From the NCBI GenBank assembly GCA_050084985.1, contig JBITNC010000001.1, forward strand, positions 105,462,001-105,526,000: a stretch of DNA of 64,000 nucleotides. Reading direction: 5' to 3'. The notes beneath the pieces were generated by a model. It saw nothing but the letters and a program-made list of their open reading frames with translations, had not been told where the DNA came from and ran no database searches. Shown one piece after another: positions 1-11,302 of the stretch. The DNA comes from Nageia nagi (Eukaryota; Pinophyta). The position numbers were made by a program, and so were the translations under genes. Each line of letters begins with the position of its first letter. Positions within the stretch are counted from its first letter, which is position 1.

Positions 1-1
1 A

Positions 2-103
2 CATTAATAGTATTTTCCATCTACCCTAAACTCCATTGCTTTGTTCACTAAACCCCTTCATAAAGCTCAATTTAGTAAGGTTAGAAAGTTAATGGGTTGG
101 TGA
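2..103 (+). pseudogene. copia A pol, last ~33 codons after RNase H
   Basis: The plus frame ending at TGA 101-103 reads the conserved copia pol tail, with the motif LFTKPLHKAQFSK at about 41-79 matching LFTKPLPKAQFSK in copia 1 (about 31632-31670). This follows the RNase H domain. An early stop lies in the visible stretch, so the gene was probably broken. It is directly followed by a polypurine-like run (114-120). Confidence 0.75.
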
Positions 104-1235
104 GGTTTCCATCAAGGGGGGGTGAATTTTGAATTCTTATGTTGAATTCATATTTGTGATGATAACTTCACCCCTAGGAGAATTTTTAGTTGTATAGTGT
201 TGATTTGTGTGTGTACTTTTTGGCTAGTTATTTTTGTATGATGAACTATTTGTACACTTTGAGTGTATAATAGACCATCATTAGCACTATTTAGTTATCT
301 ATATGTGAGAAACTTATATATGCATATGAAGGATCATTTTTACACTATTCAATTATTCATATGTGAAGAACTTGTATGTATCTTTTAGCACTATTCAATT
401 ATCTATGTTTGAGGAACTCGTATGTACATTTTTTCATGCTTTATTTGTGATTATAATTAAAATATATTTTGTATACAATAGGTGACTATAAGTATTACTT
501 GTTGGAATATTTGTAATATTCACTTGGGTATATGTAGTTTTTATTATTTAAAATAAGAATATTTGTATCTTATAGATACCTAAGATTAAAAAGAACATGA
601 GCTACTTTTGTATTTAAATAAATAATTATATAATTATATTGGTTGACCTACAGTTAAAGTGGGTTATCCCATCTATAAATACAACCATTTGGCTATATAA
701 ATATAATGGGTAGCAATGCAAGTGAAGTACATGTCATTGTTCATGTAGCATTAAGATAGAGGTTTGAGAGCTTGTCTCATAGTGAGCATTGTAGTAGTAA
801 AGAGTGGAGAAATGTTGAGTGAGTATTGAGTAAGCAAGTATAACCATTAAAGAGAGAGTTATCAATTGTTGTAATATTCACTGCTAAAGAGTAATATATC
901 ATCTTGTTATAATTGATGTACTCTTATAACTGAGAGAAACCACTTCATATTTTTGTCTCCATATTTATATGATTATTGTTAAGGATACTTAGAGTAGTAA
1001 AGTATTCTAGTCTCTAATTGCAAAATATTTTTCTGGGTATTCAATATTTACTTTGATAGTTCTTTTAGTTATCTTATTTTCAAAGATCCATCATGGTTTG
1101 GTATTTTTGTGATGATTTATGATGCACCATTGATTAATTTATGGATGGCATTACTTGATTTATTTATATTTATTAATTTGAATGTATATATGATGTATCT
1201 AATTGATCTTATTCTCTGAGATGCTTGTAGCTTGT
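104..1235 (+). other. copia A 3' noncoding region with degenerate ~55-bp repeats
   Basis: No open frame is convincing here. Between about 240 and 430 a degenerate unit recurs (actattcaattat, then tatgtgaagaacttgtatgta), the decayed counterpart of the clean 49-bp array of copia 1 at 31801-32359. The stretch 1081-1230 matches the region of copia 1 just after its array. Confidence 0.6.
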
Positions 1236-2167
1236 TGATGTAGATTCCTATAAGAGACAAAAATATATCTCTAAAATTGATTCAAGAAATATTTATTCTT
1301 CTGAATCTACACTAATTCCTTAGAAGGATAACAATAAGCTTTTATAAATCATCTCTTTCTTTTTTTCAAATTTTAAGAAAGCCTAAAATATAGCTAAGAT
1401 GAGATCCAAAATGGAACCATGCATCCATTACTTAATACATGCAATTATTCTAAAAATAAAAACTTAAAATAGAACTAAAAGTAAAAGCAAAATTCAAGCT
1501 ATATGATGAATGTTTTAGGCTTTGGAATTGTCTCCAATGGGAGATGTTGCAAATTTGTAGATATTTAAATTCTACATGATTTAGAATCAAGGGCTCAAAA
1601 TGATATCTAGATAAAAAGTTACATCCTTTAAAATTTGCAACATTATTTTACTACATAAAGAAAGTGTAACTGGATATTGTAGGTGCATCATTCTCCTTTG
1701 GTTGAAACATACTCATCCCCTAAGTTTTACTGGTCTTAAAAATTGAAATACCCAAGAAAAAAATCTCTTCATTTTAAACTTTCTTTTTTTTCAACTAGTC
1801 TTTACACTCTTCTCTCTACATATTGGATTCTAGAATCCACTTATGATCCTCCACATTTGTTGAGATTCTACCTTTCTCCATACTTGGCATCCTTTGAAAA
1901 AATAATTTATCAAATCCCATGAAATAAAATCATCCTAAAAGTATGTTTCACTCTCATGTTCCTCATCAAAAGATTGCTAATAAAAAAACTCAACATACTT
2001 TTGAGCATCAAAATGATTATCCATGTGCTCCACTTCTAGTTTCTATTTTTTCTAGTCGACCTCCATTGTTGTATTAAATAACTCCAAAATATTATCAAAA
2101 ATGATATATTCATATCCTAATTTAGTCTCCAATATATATTTAAATTTTTTTATCCATATTTGTGGCT
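1236..2167 (-). repeat. 3' LTR of the nested small element
   Basis: Direct repeat of 2704-3694, clearly diverged. A purine-rich minus-strand run (agaagaag) lies just outside its right end and could be the polypurine tract. Confidence 0.65.
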
Positions 2168-2688
2168 TCTTCTATGGACTCCATAACTATAGAAGATAAT
2201 TCTATAACTTCTATTGAATTAACATCCTCATATTTGATTTTAGCTTGTATGATATTCTTTGAGATATTATTTTTTTAATAGATATATTCAACACCTTCTT
2301 CCTCTTTAGTCATACTCGTGATCATATATTCAAAACTCTTATCCATAACCATATGCTTCTCTGCAACTACATAATTGTAAGGGTTCTCAAAACCCTTTTC
2401 TTTGTTGACTAAGGTTTTCTCTATTAATCTCATAGTCCTCTCTCACCATGGGAATTTTATCTTCTTCATACTTCTAATACAAGGTGTAAAACAAACTCTC
2501 CTTCGAATCTCCTTAGCCTTAAGGTACTCATCCTTGAAGCATAAAAGTCTTGCTTCCTCCATGAGATACTTGCATTCAAACTTTATACTCTTCAAAGTAT
2601 CTTCAAATTGCAACTACTTATGCTACTTATTTATTTGATTATCTTTAATGGTGATTAAAATCTAATCTTGTATCCAACAAGATCAAGT

Positions 2689-2701
2689 AACTCTGGTACC
2701 A
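2689..2701 (-). other. primer-binding site of the nested small element
   Basis: The minus strand reads TGGTACCAGAGTT, two nucleotides from the LTR end; the usual plant initiator-Met PBS is TGGTATCAGAGC. Confidence 0.7.
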
Positions 2702-2703
2702 AA

Positions 2704-3694
2704 TGATGTATATTTCTGCAAGAGATCAAAATAAATCTTCAAAATTGATTTACAACACATTAGTAAATCAATAGAAGAATAAAATTCACAATAAGAAATA
2801 TTTATTCCTCTAAATCTATACTAATTCTTAAGAAGGATTACAATAAGATTTTATAAAACATCTCTTTCTTTTTTTCTAATTTTTAAAAATCCAAAAATAT
2901 AGTTAAGATAAGACCCAAAATAGAGCCATGCATCCATTACTCAATACATGCATTTATTCTAAAAATAGAAACTTAAAAATAAAACTAAAAGTAAAAGTGA
3001 AATTTGGGTTCCAAAATGAACATTTCAAGATTTAGAATTGTATCCCATAGGAGATGTTGTAAACTTGTAGATTTTTAAATTTTGTTTGATTTAAAAAATA
3101 AATAGGCTAAAAATGATATCTAGATCAAAAGTTATGCCCTCTGAAAGATGCAACATTATTCTACTACATAAATAAAGTGTAACTAGATATTCTAGGTGCA
3201 TCATTCTCCTTTAGTTAAAAAGAACTTAGCCCCTGAGTTCTATTGATATCAAAAATTGAAAATAACCAAGAAAAAAAAACCCTTTTATTTTAAACTTTCT
3301 TTTGGTTAGTTGATCTTTGCATTTTCTCTCTGCATCTTGGATTTTGGAATCCACTTATGATCCTCCTCATTTGTTGAGCTTTTACCTTTCTCCACCTTTT
3401 ATATCATTTGAAAAAATAATTTATCAAATTCCATGAAATAAAATCATCCTAAAAGTATGTTTCACACTCATGTTCCTTATCAAAAGCTTGCTGGTCAAAA
3501 AATGCATAATACTTTTGAGCATCAAAATGATTATCCATGTGCTCCATTACTAGTTTTAGAAGAAATTATATTTCTTCTTCTTCCTTAGCCTCCATTCTAT
3601 ATCAAATAACTCCAAAATCTTATCTAAAATAATATATTCATATCCTAATTCAATATTCAATATCTCTTTAAAATTTTTATCCATCTTTGTGGCT
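2704..3694 (-). repeat. 5' LTR of the nested small element
   Basis: Right-hand copy of the long direct repeat; adjoins the PBS on its left and resumed copia A sequence on its right. Confidence 0.65.
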
Positions 3695-3987
3695 CATGGG
3701 TTTCTTTTTGAGATTGGAGGTTACTTACTTTAGGTATGAAGACTCATCATGTTAAGTTCTAATTGGATGACTACTTTATGTATATTGAAACCAATTTTCA
3801 TTAATGATTGTATTGTAAACCATTTTTTTAGAATGTTAAAATAATGATTTTCAAACTAATATCTTGCTTACTTCATAAAGATGTAAAATTTCTCATTTTT
3901 GAATGTATCTGTATAGAAGAGAACTCTCTTTTACTCTCTATTTCTTCTCTCTTCTTCACTCTATCTTATTATTACATTAAGGGAGAG

Positions 3988-4488
3988 TGTTGGAATGTAT
4001 AATGCATTATGGTAGGATTTTATAATGTTCTTCTTATAAATTCACCAATACTTAAAGGTATCCCTAGATACCTTAAGTATTTAAGTGAATATGATAATGT
4101 AACTTATCCTACACTCCTTCTCATGATCATGAACCTTGGGTAAAAAGGTGATGCATGTCATGATATTGTACAATGGTTAAAAGGGTTATACAAGGGAGAA
4201 TTTTTGCCTATAAATAGAACACCCTCTTCTTAAGATCATACACTAAAAGTTGAAGCAAAGTTATGCTCTAAGATTAGTGTTAGAAGAGGAAGAAAGAGTT
4301 CTTGTAATAAAATTATCTTTGTGAATTAGAAAGATCTTAGTTAGTGGATGTACTCCTATGGTTGGAGGAATCACTTTACATTGGTGTAAATTTGTGAGAT
4401 TATTTATGTTTTGAGTATTGATGTTTGAGAGGGCTTTCATATAATATTGGGCATATAGGAATTGAGTATTTAAATCTTGATTCCTTCA
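3988..4488 (+). repeat. 3' LTR of copia A
   Basis: Begins TGTTGGAATGTATAATG directly after the polypurine tract aagggagag (3979-3987) and ends TTCCTTCA, a TG...CA LTR of 501 bp. A TATA box (TATAAATA, 4209-4216) lies mid-LTR, as in copia 1 and copia 2, whose LTRs it resembles at the start, at the TATA box and in the gtggatgtactcc stretch. Confidence 0.85.
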
Positions 4489-5979
4489 TGTTTACTTTCT
4501 TATCACTTACATATTTTCCATACAATAATGGTTAATGTTCATGTTTGAGATATCCTACACAAAAAAATATTTATTTTCAAAGCTCTTTTTAGGTTCCTTT
4601 TTCTTTACCTTGGATTTCTCCTATTATGAGAGGTCCATCATGTCACAACCAAGTCAAAGAGGGGGCATAATATAGGTGAAAAATTGGGGCATCTAAAGCT
4701 TCCTTTGTGAGATAACTTTTCAAGGAGTACTTTCTTACTTTTCTTATTATACATTGAATTTATGCTTTGAATATATTTTATCTCAAAATCATCAAACCAT
4801 ATTCAAAGTGAGGCATCTGTTAATACTTAAAAAAGAGTTTTAATTTAATTAAAATATCTTTTTAGGTATTCAAAATAATTTATTTAATTTATTAAATAAA
4901 TGCTCTTATCAATGTGCATTCTCATCTACCTTTATGTTGTATAATAACACGTCGTTTAACATCATAATAAGCCTAAGGAGGAGCCTTAGCATTAGACCTA
5001 TTATCTATAAAGGTGGAGGAGTTGTGCATGATCAAATATATGATATGACATAACATAATCCCAAATCCTGGATAGGTGAAAATATATTTGGGTCATTCTT
5101 GACCTATGTTTCTTAATGCCATCTATCATTTCTAAATTTTGTTATACTCTGAGCTCTACATTCTTTTCTCCTTTCATCCATTCATGAGTGGTATTTAGAG
5201 CATATAATATGAGATGAAGATATCAAGTAAAAGGGTGAGGTATTCTAAAATGGTAACTAGGTGGTGCCACTGTGTTCCTAGCACTTACACTAGGTTGAGG
5301 TTGGATTTATGGCTCCCTTATTCGAAGAAGCTTGTTGTTCATCCTCTTTCAATTAGATATCACCTTTGATCATAATCAAAAGTAAAGTACAAGTTTGTAT
5401 ATTTCACAAATCCAATTTGATAGTTCAAGTTCAATTAGGTCATTATCATCTTTCATGTCATCAATTTTTCTATTATTTCATGGTTAAATTGGATAAATTG
5501 AATATTCTGTAAATAATCTTAATTATTATTATTTTGATTATAATACATATTTTAGATTTTTTCTTATTGTTTATAAAATATTATCTATCATCATAGGTAA
5601 GTACAAGAAGATGGGTCCACTTTATGGGCAAAAAGTGGATTCTTTTATTTATTTATTTTCAATTTGGTCATAATTGATCTCAAAATTTGAAGTACTTAGA
5701 GATGGAATATTGAAAATATCACTTCAATTAAAATGTAGTGCTCCAAGTCTAATTTTTAAATATGTAATTTATTCCAATACCAATATGATAGAAATTAAAT
5801 TTTGATAGGCATCCTATAAAAACCACTATTTAAAATTTATAATTTCAGGATCATATCTTTAATTGTTGTACCAACATAATTTGATCTAAATTAAAATATT
5901 TTTTAAAATACTTTTAGAAAATGATAGTTAAGACATTGAAGAATGTTGAGAATATTTTTTCATAGTTTTTTGATGATTT
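4489..5979. other. unassigned spacer, possible relic LTR
   Basis: No coding signal. Two landmarks hint at an old LTR: a polypurine-like run near 4652-4664 (caaagagggggca) and TGGTATTTAGAGC at 5189-5201, close to a tRNA-Met primer-binding site and preceded by CA at 5183-5184. No second copy of this LTR is in the window, so it is left unassigned. The spacer continues after element B at 12040. Confidence 0.35.
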
Positions 5980-6712
5980 TGTAATGTTCCTTTTATTTTT
6001 ATTGCTCAAGTTAATGCTCAAAACATAGAAATAAACTTGCAACCAAGGAATAATGTTAAAACTCAAAAAAATATACAAAATAATGGAGAGAAGCAGCCAA
6101 GGAATTTTATTAAAAAAATGATGTCAAACCAATACAATAACTAAAGTGCCACAAATGTAGATCCAAGCTCACAAAAATGCCATAAATTGGCTAGATCTAA
6201 AAATGATGCAACAGAATGAGGGTAGGTTCCCATGCAAGGCCTCCAACCCTCAAGATCTCTCCAAGAAATCGCTACCTCCAACTCTAGATGTACAAGCATA
6301 CCCAAGATTGAGGCCCACAACTCCTAAAGTCTCCCAAGCAATAGCTACCTTTAGCTCTAGGTGTACAAACACCCCCAAGACTAAGGCCCACAACCCTTGA
6401 GATCCAAATATGCATGAACACGTGCACACTTGGGTTGAGAAAGGAATCTCCTTCACTCAAAAATAATAAAATAGATGGTCCATAAGCTTACTCAAATGGG
6501 ATGCCCACTTCCCTTTTATAAGCTCATATTCTAATTTGGAGTTGACATCTCCCAACCCTAAAATCACTTAAAGTGCCCTATTACAAAATAAAATATAAAA
6601 CATAAATAAACACAACTTAAGTTATGTCTCCTAGTCACATGAACTCCTTTTTCACTTTTATAATTAAGTGTAGGAGATATTTACAAAAAATATTTATTTT
6701 TGGTACATTACA
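5980..6712 (-). repeat. 3' LTR of element B
   Basis: Plus strand begins TGTAATGTTCC and ends GGTACATTACA, an inverted-terminus TG...CA LTR. The minus strand carries a TATAAAAG promoter motif near 6513-6520. Confidence 0.9.
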
Positions 6713-6726
6713 AGTCCACCCTCCTC
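6713..6726 (-). other. polypurine tract of element B
   Basis: The minus strand reads a purine-rich run (GAGGAGGGTGGACT) ending exactly at the 3' LTR. Confidence 0.75.
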
Positions 6727-6793
6727 AAATTTGCTTGTCCTCAAGCAATTGCAATGTTGGATGGTTTACAATTTCATTAATACTATACCCAAA

Positions 6794-7915
6794 CTATCTC
6801 AAACACTTATGTGTGTCAAAACCCCATATTGTTTCTTTGTTACCAAGCCCATTTTGAATGCATAACAAGGCTGATTTTTTGATAATAGCATTAAAATCAT
6901 GGTGTTTGTACTCCCAAAATGTAGCCAAACTGAGTGATTCTCCATCCCTTATAGTTGTACTATGCATGAACATCAAACCAACCAATAATAATACTGATTG
7001 GGTTTTGAGAAAGAGGTTGTAATGTAAGAGTAACAGGTCTAATTTTCTCTTTCCAATTATAACCATAAATGACTCACAATCATCTACACTCATGCTTTCA
7101 TTGTTTCCCATCAATGTGCCATGCATAAATGAAGTGTAGCTATAAATCATACCAAGAAAATAGAGACTAAAAATTGTATGTACAACAGTATTATCATAGC
7201 CGTACATCCATTTTACTTCCTCCCATATGACTTCTAAACCAAGCCAAACATTAAGAACTTCATTAGGAATGTTTTTCTTTACAACACTCAATAGAAATTC
7301 CCTTTCCAATGGCCCCTCATGTTGTTGTAGTAACCTTGAATTGAATGTGCATACCATGGATGAATATATCTTCATAATTTCATGTTCACTCTTAAGACAA
7401 ATATGACTATGTGCTCCCACAACCGAGAATACACCTTTAAAACTAGCTAATGCAAAAAGTGTATAACTCAAATTCATGGCAAAATGGAAGTAAGTTACCT
7501 TCCCAAATGTGTGGAGGTTGGCATCACCACAAGACACCAATTTCTGAAACTTACCAAGTTTCCTATCAACAAGCTCATCCAAATCATGCCTAAAAAGAAA
7601 TAGTGCACTGCTGTCATAAAAATCATAATTCAACTTGTACCTATTTAAAATGTTTCTATGGATTCTCAAGTTCAAATTTATCTTCTTTTTCCTTCTATAA
7701 TTGATTGAGGCACCTTTACATATGAAATTTTTTGATCTTACTTTTCCTAAGTTGATAAAATGAACACATATGCAATTTTTCAACTCATGCGTAGCAGTCT
7801 CAAATCTTATTGCATCAAATATCATGCAATGTATAGCCATATTCATGTGAATTACAACCAAGCCATTTGTCATTAGAATAGTCCAAAACATCTTGCAAAG
7901 TGGAGTACAAAACAT
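6794..7915 (-). CDS. unrecognised 373-residue ORF in env position of element B
   Basis: An uninterrupted ATG-started frame, the longest in the window, ending about 70 bp before the polypurine tract. I do not recognise a family. It has no retroviral protease, RT, RNase H or integrase motif, contains a basic stretch (RRKKK near residue 74), and is rich in Phe, Leu, Tyr, His and Cys with some hydrophobic patches but no clear signal peptide. That it stays open in an element whose LTRs differ by 4-5% while neighbouring frames are broken is notable. It may be an element-encoded accessory protein, another captured host fragment, or chance in AT-rich DNA; the length makes pure chance less likely. Confidence 0.45.
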   Translation of the reverse strand: MFCTPLCKMFWTILMTNGLVVIHMNMAIHCMIFDAIRFETATHELKNCICVHFINLGKVRSKNFICKGASINYRRKKKINLNLRIHRNILNRYKLNYDFYDSSALFLFRHDLDELVDRKLGKFQKLVSCGDANLHTFGKVTYFHFAMNLSYTLFALASFKGVFSVVGAHSHICLKSEHEIMKIYSSMVCTFNSRLLQQHEGPLEREFLLSVVKKNIPNEVLNVWLGLEVIWEEVKWMYGYDNTVVHTIFSLYFLGMIYSYTSFMHGTLMGNNESMSVDDCESFMVIIGKRKLDLLLLHYNLFLKTQSVLLLVGLMFMHSTTIRDGESLSLATFWEYKHHDFNAIIKKSALLCIQNGLGNKETIWGFDTHKCLR

Positions 7916-8160
7916 GAAGGAAGATGTACTAATGTTTTGACAACAAGTATATATAAAGCTTACCTTTGTGCATGCCTAAAGAAACACACAAATCAAATTA
8001 GTTTCCTGTGTAACTTCTACAATCTCAAAATTGTATGCCATATTATGCATGTCAATAATCAAATATTAACTTGAAATCCTCCAATGTAGTGTGCTCCAAA
8101 TCAAACCTGAATTGAAGATGTACAAGGGATCCAAAGTGTGCTCAAGAGTTTTCACAAGTG

Positions 8161-8652
8161 CTATGAACTGTATAAAAGTAGAAAAATGCAATCAAGACTA
8201 CCTAAGTGCTTCTTCAAGACCCATGAAGTGCTCAAAGTATCTTCCAAATCCAACAATCTAAAAATGAAATGATTAGTTCCCCATCTATAACTGTTACACA
8301 TTCTCAAAATGAAATCAAAAATCATCAAGACAAAATTATGAACCAATGTATGCCAAGGTTCAACAAGAAGTGCAACCCATTCATCCCATTTGTCTTTCAA
8401 ACCATGTTCCAAGTATGTACAAGTGTCCCAATAAATTGTGGAATCAGTTCCTTTTTTGCTATTCCAAAACTTCATCAACAAGGCAACTATAATCCCTTGA
8501 ATTCTTTCAATTATGATACTTTTTTGCTAGCTATCCCAATTGTCTAAATAGCTAAGAATGTCATGTGGAATTGTGAGGTGACAAGTGTACCAATTGTCCA
8601 CATTTTCTACTATAATTTTTTTGATTTCTTTATCAGATTCATAGGTTGCCAT
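8161..8652 (-). pseudogene. unrecognised coding-like stretch of element B, one internal stop
   Basis: From an ATG at 8650-8652 the minus strand reads about 40 codons, hits one stop (probable Gln codon turned to stop) and continues in the same frame to 8161. The protein is Trp-rich, with motifs DNWYTCHL, YWDTCTYLEHG and DKWDEW. I do not recognise it. It lies between the protease remnant and the 373-residue frame, so it may be part of the same unknown downstream gene set. Confidence 0.4.
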
Positions 8653-8673
8653 CAAGTGAGAATTTGGTTCAAT

Positions 8674-9765
8674 TCATTCCACATATAAGGCTCCAAAAAA
8701 TAACTCCAAATACGAAAATAGAATCAACAATGTGTATACCAATGAAAGCCATAAAAAGAGATGGAAAGATACCACATATGACCATGAAAAAGTATCTTTC
8801 TCTGTAATGTTCCATGTCGGGAGTGTTCTACACATTCTATCATGCATCCACATGAGAAAAATAAACATTTTATTTGAAGGAACCATGGCTGTAGTAAATT
8901 TACCTTCACATGAAATATCAAAGAGTTGTCCTCCTCCCATGTACTTGTATGAAACTTCCAAAATTTTGCATGCAACTTTGAATGTGTTTTCCCTAATTCC
9001 TTGTAGCACTATACTCTTGCCATCTAGTATAAATTTTAATTCCAATTTTTGATAATTGGTAGAATAATCACCAAGAGACCAAAGCCATTGGACTCCCAAA
9101 ACCATATGAGGCACACCACCCAATGGAAAAATAAAGAATTGCTCATCACTCTCATAGTTTCCAAAGCTAATTTTTATATTCTTTACTACTTTATTGCAAG
9201 GAATGAGATCACCAAAGGATTCAATTTGGAAATCTCTCTTAAATCCATTCAAACTATCACTAACTAAAAATTCTCCAATGCAATTATTATGTTCTTCATT
9301 GATTTCATTCCCAACAAGTGTACAAAATGAAGTATTTTGGGTCTTTTTGAAACATACCTCATGTGAAAGAGTGACACCTCTATTACCAATCTCTTGAATG
9401 TAATTAGCCATGTAAGATGAACCATGCTCTAATGTTGAAATGTCTTCATTATGTTCTACTTCAAAATTTTCTATTTGGCCTTCTTCTTTTTCAGTGGTGG
9501 AAACAACTTCAGAATTTTCTGCACAAATTACCTCAAGCTCTTCTTTTTGATGGACAGTTTCAATTTTTTCCATATTTTCCAAAGCTGATTCATCAACATA
9601 GTCCTTATCATCAAGGGAAAAATCTGTAGAATCATCCTTAGACCCTTCATTTCCAAAGAAGCATTTCAACTTCTTTTCACACTGTTTTACAACACTATCA
9701 ACCAAATAATGGGCAGTTGTAGTAGAAATCAAATTTCTCCTCCAAACATCCAATAACATGGACAA
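8674..9765 (-). pseudogene. chimeric frame: PDS5 end, acidic linker, chromovirus-like protease half
   Basis: Open frame of 363 residues; its first codon is TTG and in-frame similarity continues upstream past a stop, so it is the tail of a longer broken gene. Residues 1-34 finish the PDS5-like segment. Residues about 38-120 are strongly acidic. Residues about 188-258 carry the C-terminal half of a Ty3/gypsy aspartic protease: FPLGG, then VLGVQWL, then the LG-STNYQ-LE pattern usual in plant chromoviruses. The catalytic DTG half is not visible. The last ~60 residues are hydrophobic and match nothing I know. It joins host-derived and element-derived coding sequence in one frame. Confidence 0.75.
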
Positions 9766-10327
9766 GAGTGGCTAGTAAATATAATCACCTTCATTTATAA
9801 TCAAGACCATAATATCTCTCATGGCTGAAATGACATTATTAGCATGCTTTTATCTTGCTGATGCAATGAAGTGATGAAACATTTGGTAGATTAATTCATC
9901 CATTGCCAAATCTAACAAAAGATTTTCCATTCTAGTTTTTGCAAATATTTCAAGTAGAGAAACCCTTCTAGCAAAATGAGAACTTGAAACATTTCCTAAA
10001 CCCTCAAAACTATCAACCAATAGCTGAAATATTGCTCTCAATGTGTTGTCATCATAAGGAGTTCAGTGCATAAATTTGCAATATTTTACACAAACATGAA
10101 GCAACCATAATTCTTACCTCCTTATCCTTGTGGTTCAACCATTTTGCCTTGCTTAATGATTTTACCACTAGAATTAAATCTACATGTGGCTCATCCATCA
10201 TATGCAAACAATCCTCTACTTCTTCTAAGATGCAAATAAGAGCATCTTTTGGTTGAAAGAGAATTCTAAGTTTTTCATTGGCATAATTAAGCCTTTTAAT
10301 CACCTCTTTTTTACCAACTAGTGCCAT
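9664..10327 (-). pseudogene. captured fragment of a PDS5 (sister-chromatid cohesion) gene, N-terminal part
   Basis: PDS5 is a HEAT-repeat regulator of cohesin in the nucleus. An ATG at 10325-10327 opens 91 residues containing LNHKDKEVRIMVASC, the pattern of plant PDS5 (L-HKDKDVK-LVA-C). After a one-base shift near 10055-10070 it continues with YDDNTLRAIFQLLV and ARRVSLLEIFAK, then MDELIYQMFHHF, the counterpart of the conserved D-LI-EMF-HF segment. After a further stop it continues as AMRDIMVLIINEG, LLSMLLDVWRRN and VVKQCEKKLK. About 220 residues are collinear with the start of plant PDS5 and no intron-sized gap interrupts them, suggesting capture through RNA. The captured start codon stands where gag would start. 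Confidence 0.8.
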
Positions 10328-11284
10328 GATCCACCATTAACCAATTCAAACCCCAAAAAACCTTTGCTTCAACCAGATCCCAAACCACAAAACCTAGATA
10401 GTCCAAAACTAAAAAACTCTACAATAATTTTGCAAACCCTATTTCTGCAATTTAATTTCTGAAAATTGGTAAAAAATCATAGGAAATGCTAGATCTCATA
10501 CCAAACATTTTTGTAGAATTTTTTTGAGGGTAGCAATGCAAAGTAAGGCTTGATGGGTATTCAAATCCACCCCACAAATGCTTTCAGCTGCTAGAATATT
10601 TAAAAAACGTTACTTTTCTTTTTTTCCTCAAAAGGACCCTTTTAGAAGTTTAAAATTGCATACAAAGTGCTCAAAAATACCCCTTAGGGTTAGATGTTTG
10701 GCTTAGTATGCTAGATCTGATGTTGGAAATCCAAAATTGGCCTCAAATGGTCCCTCAAAGTAGGGTTTCCTGATACCCACGAAATTAGGGTTTCTTTCTG
10801 CAACTAAACAAATTACCAAGAATCTGCAATACTCAAAATGATTTTCACCATAAAATTGGCAACCCTAATTCTAAAAAACTCTGAAACTGAGATACCCATA
10901 ATTGAAAAACATTGAAAAATGCTAGATCTAAAAATTTTGCAGAAATTTTTTTACTCAAAACTCCAATTCTGCCTAGAATCCTTGAGCAATTTTTTTTGAC
11001 TAGCTAGAATAATAGATCAAGACTTTCTATGTCTGAAAATAGCTTTCAATCTTGCAAATTTTATCTTTCAAACCTAGACGACTTAGTCTAGGAATGCAAA
11101 TTTTCTCTAAAAATTATCATCTTGACCCCAAAAATTACTTTTCTAAATGCAAAACCTTTGATCTATTAGATAACCCAAAAATATTCAACACCCAGATGCT
11201 AGAAATTGAAGATCTAAATTTTTTGTGGAAACTCTAACTCCAAATCTTTGAAAAATGTTAAATCTAACCACAGGTTGGCAAGAT
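10328..11284 (-). other. leader of element B with recurring motif
   Basis: Noncoding. The phrase atgctagatct (or a close variant) recurs at roughly 10487, 10707, 10919 and 11197, often followed by a T-rich run containing gcagaaattttt. Such degenerate repetition is common in LTR-element leaders; no frame is supported. Confidence 0.55.
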
Positions 11285-11300
11285 CCAAATTCTAATACCA
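11285..11300 (-). other. primer-binding site of element B
   Basis: The minus strand reads TGGTATTAGAATTTGG, two bases inside the 5' LTR end; close to the initiator-Met complement TGGTATCAGAGC. Confidence 0.75.
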
Positions 11301-11302
11301 CT

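Larger units (their letters stand above)
1236..3695 (-). mobile_element. small non-autonomous LTR element (TRIM/LARD-like) inside copia A
   Basis: Two direct repeats, 1236-2167 and 2704-3694, begin TGATGTA and share their course to the phrase tttgtggct; the left copy lacks about 46 bp present in the right. They enclose only about 535 bp. Next to the right repeat, 2689-2701 on the minus strand reads TGGTACCAGAGTT, close to the initiator-Met tRNA complement, which sets the orientation to minus: right copy 5' LTR, left copy 3' LTR. No gag, RT or integrase is visible. The interior minus strand has short stop-free stretches around 2400-2640, too little to name. Copia A sequence continues on both sides. 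The outer end of the repeat is uncertain and no clean TSD is seen. Confidence 0.7.
1..4488 (+). mobile_element. Ty1/copia retrotransposon A, 3' part (5' part outside window)
   Basis: The window opens in the last codons of a copia pol gene, followed by about 1.1 kb of 3' noncoding DNA, then (after a nested insertion) a polypurine tract and a complete 3' LTR. The pol tail, the order of landmarks and the LTR start closely resemble copia 1 (23845-33327) and copia 2 (34506-42755), so this is a third member of the same family. The host sequence is interrupted at 1236 and resumes near 3696, where wording matching copia 1 (a purine-rich stretch, then the phrase around gattgtattgtaaaccat) continues. 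The 5' LTR, gag and most of pol lie upstream, so age and TSD cannot be judged. Confidence 0.85.

Noticed and set aside
2402-2638. 78-codon plus frame in the small nested element
   Set aside because: Begins at TTG, antisense to the element, hydrophobic low-complexity composition.
4652-5201. Possible solo LTR between a purine run and a PBS-like site
   Set aside because: No second copy, no defined ends; kept only as a note in the spacer entry.
6203-6456. Small frames on both strands in the LTR of element B, with a copy at 11571-11777
   Set aside because: They lie within LTRs and overlap antisense to each other; composition follows the LTR, not a gene.
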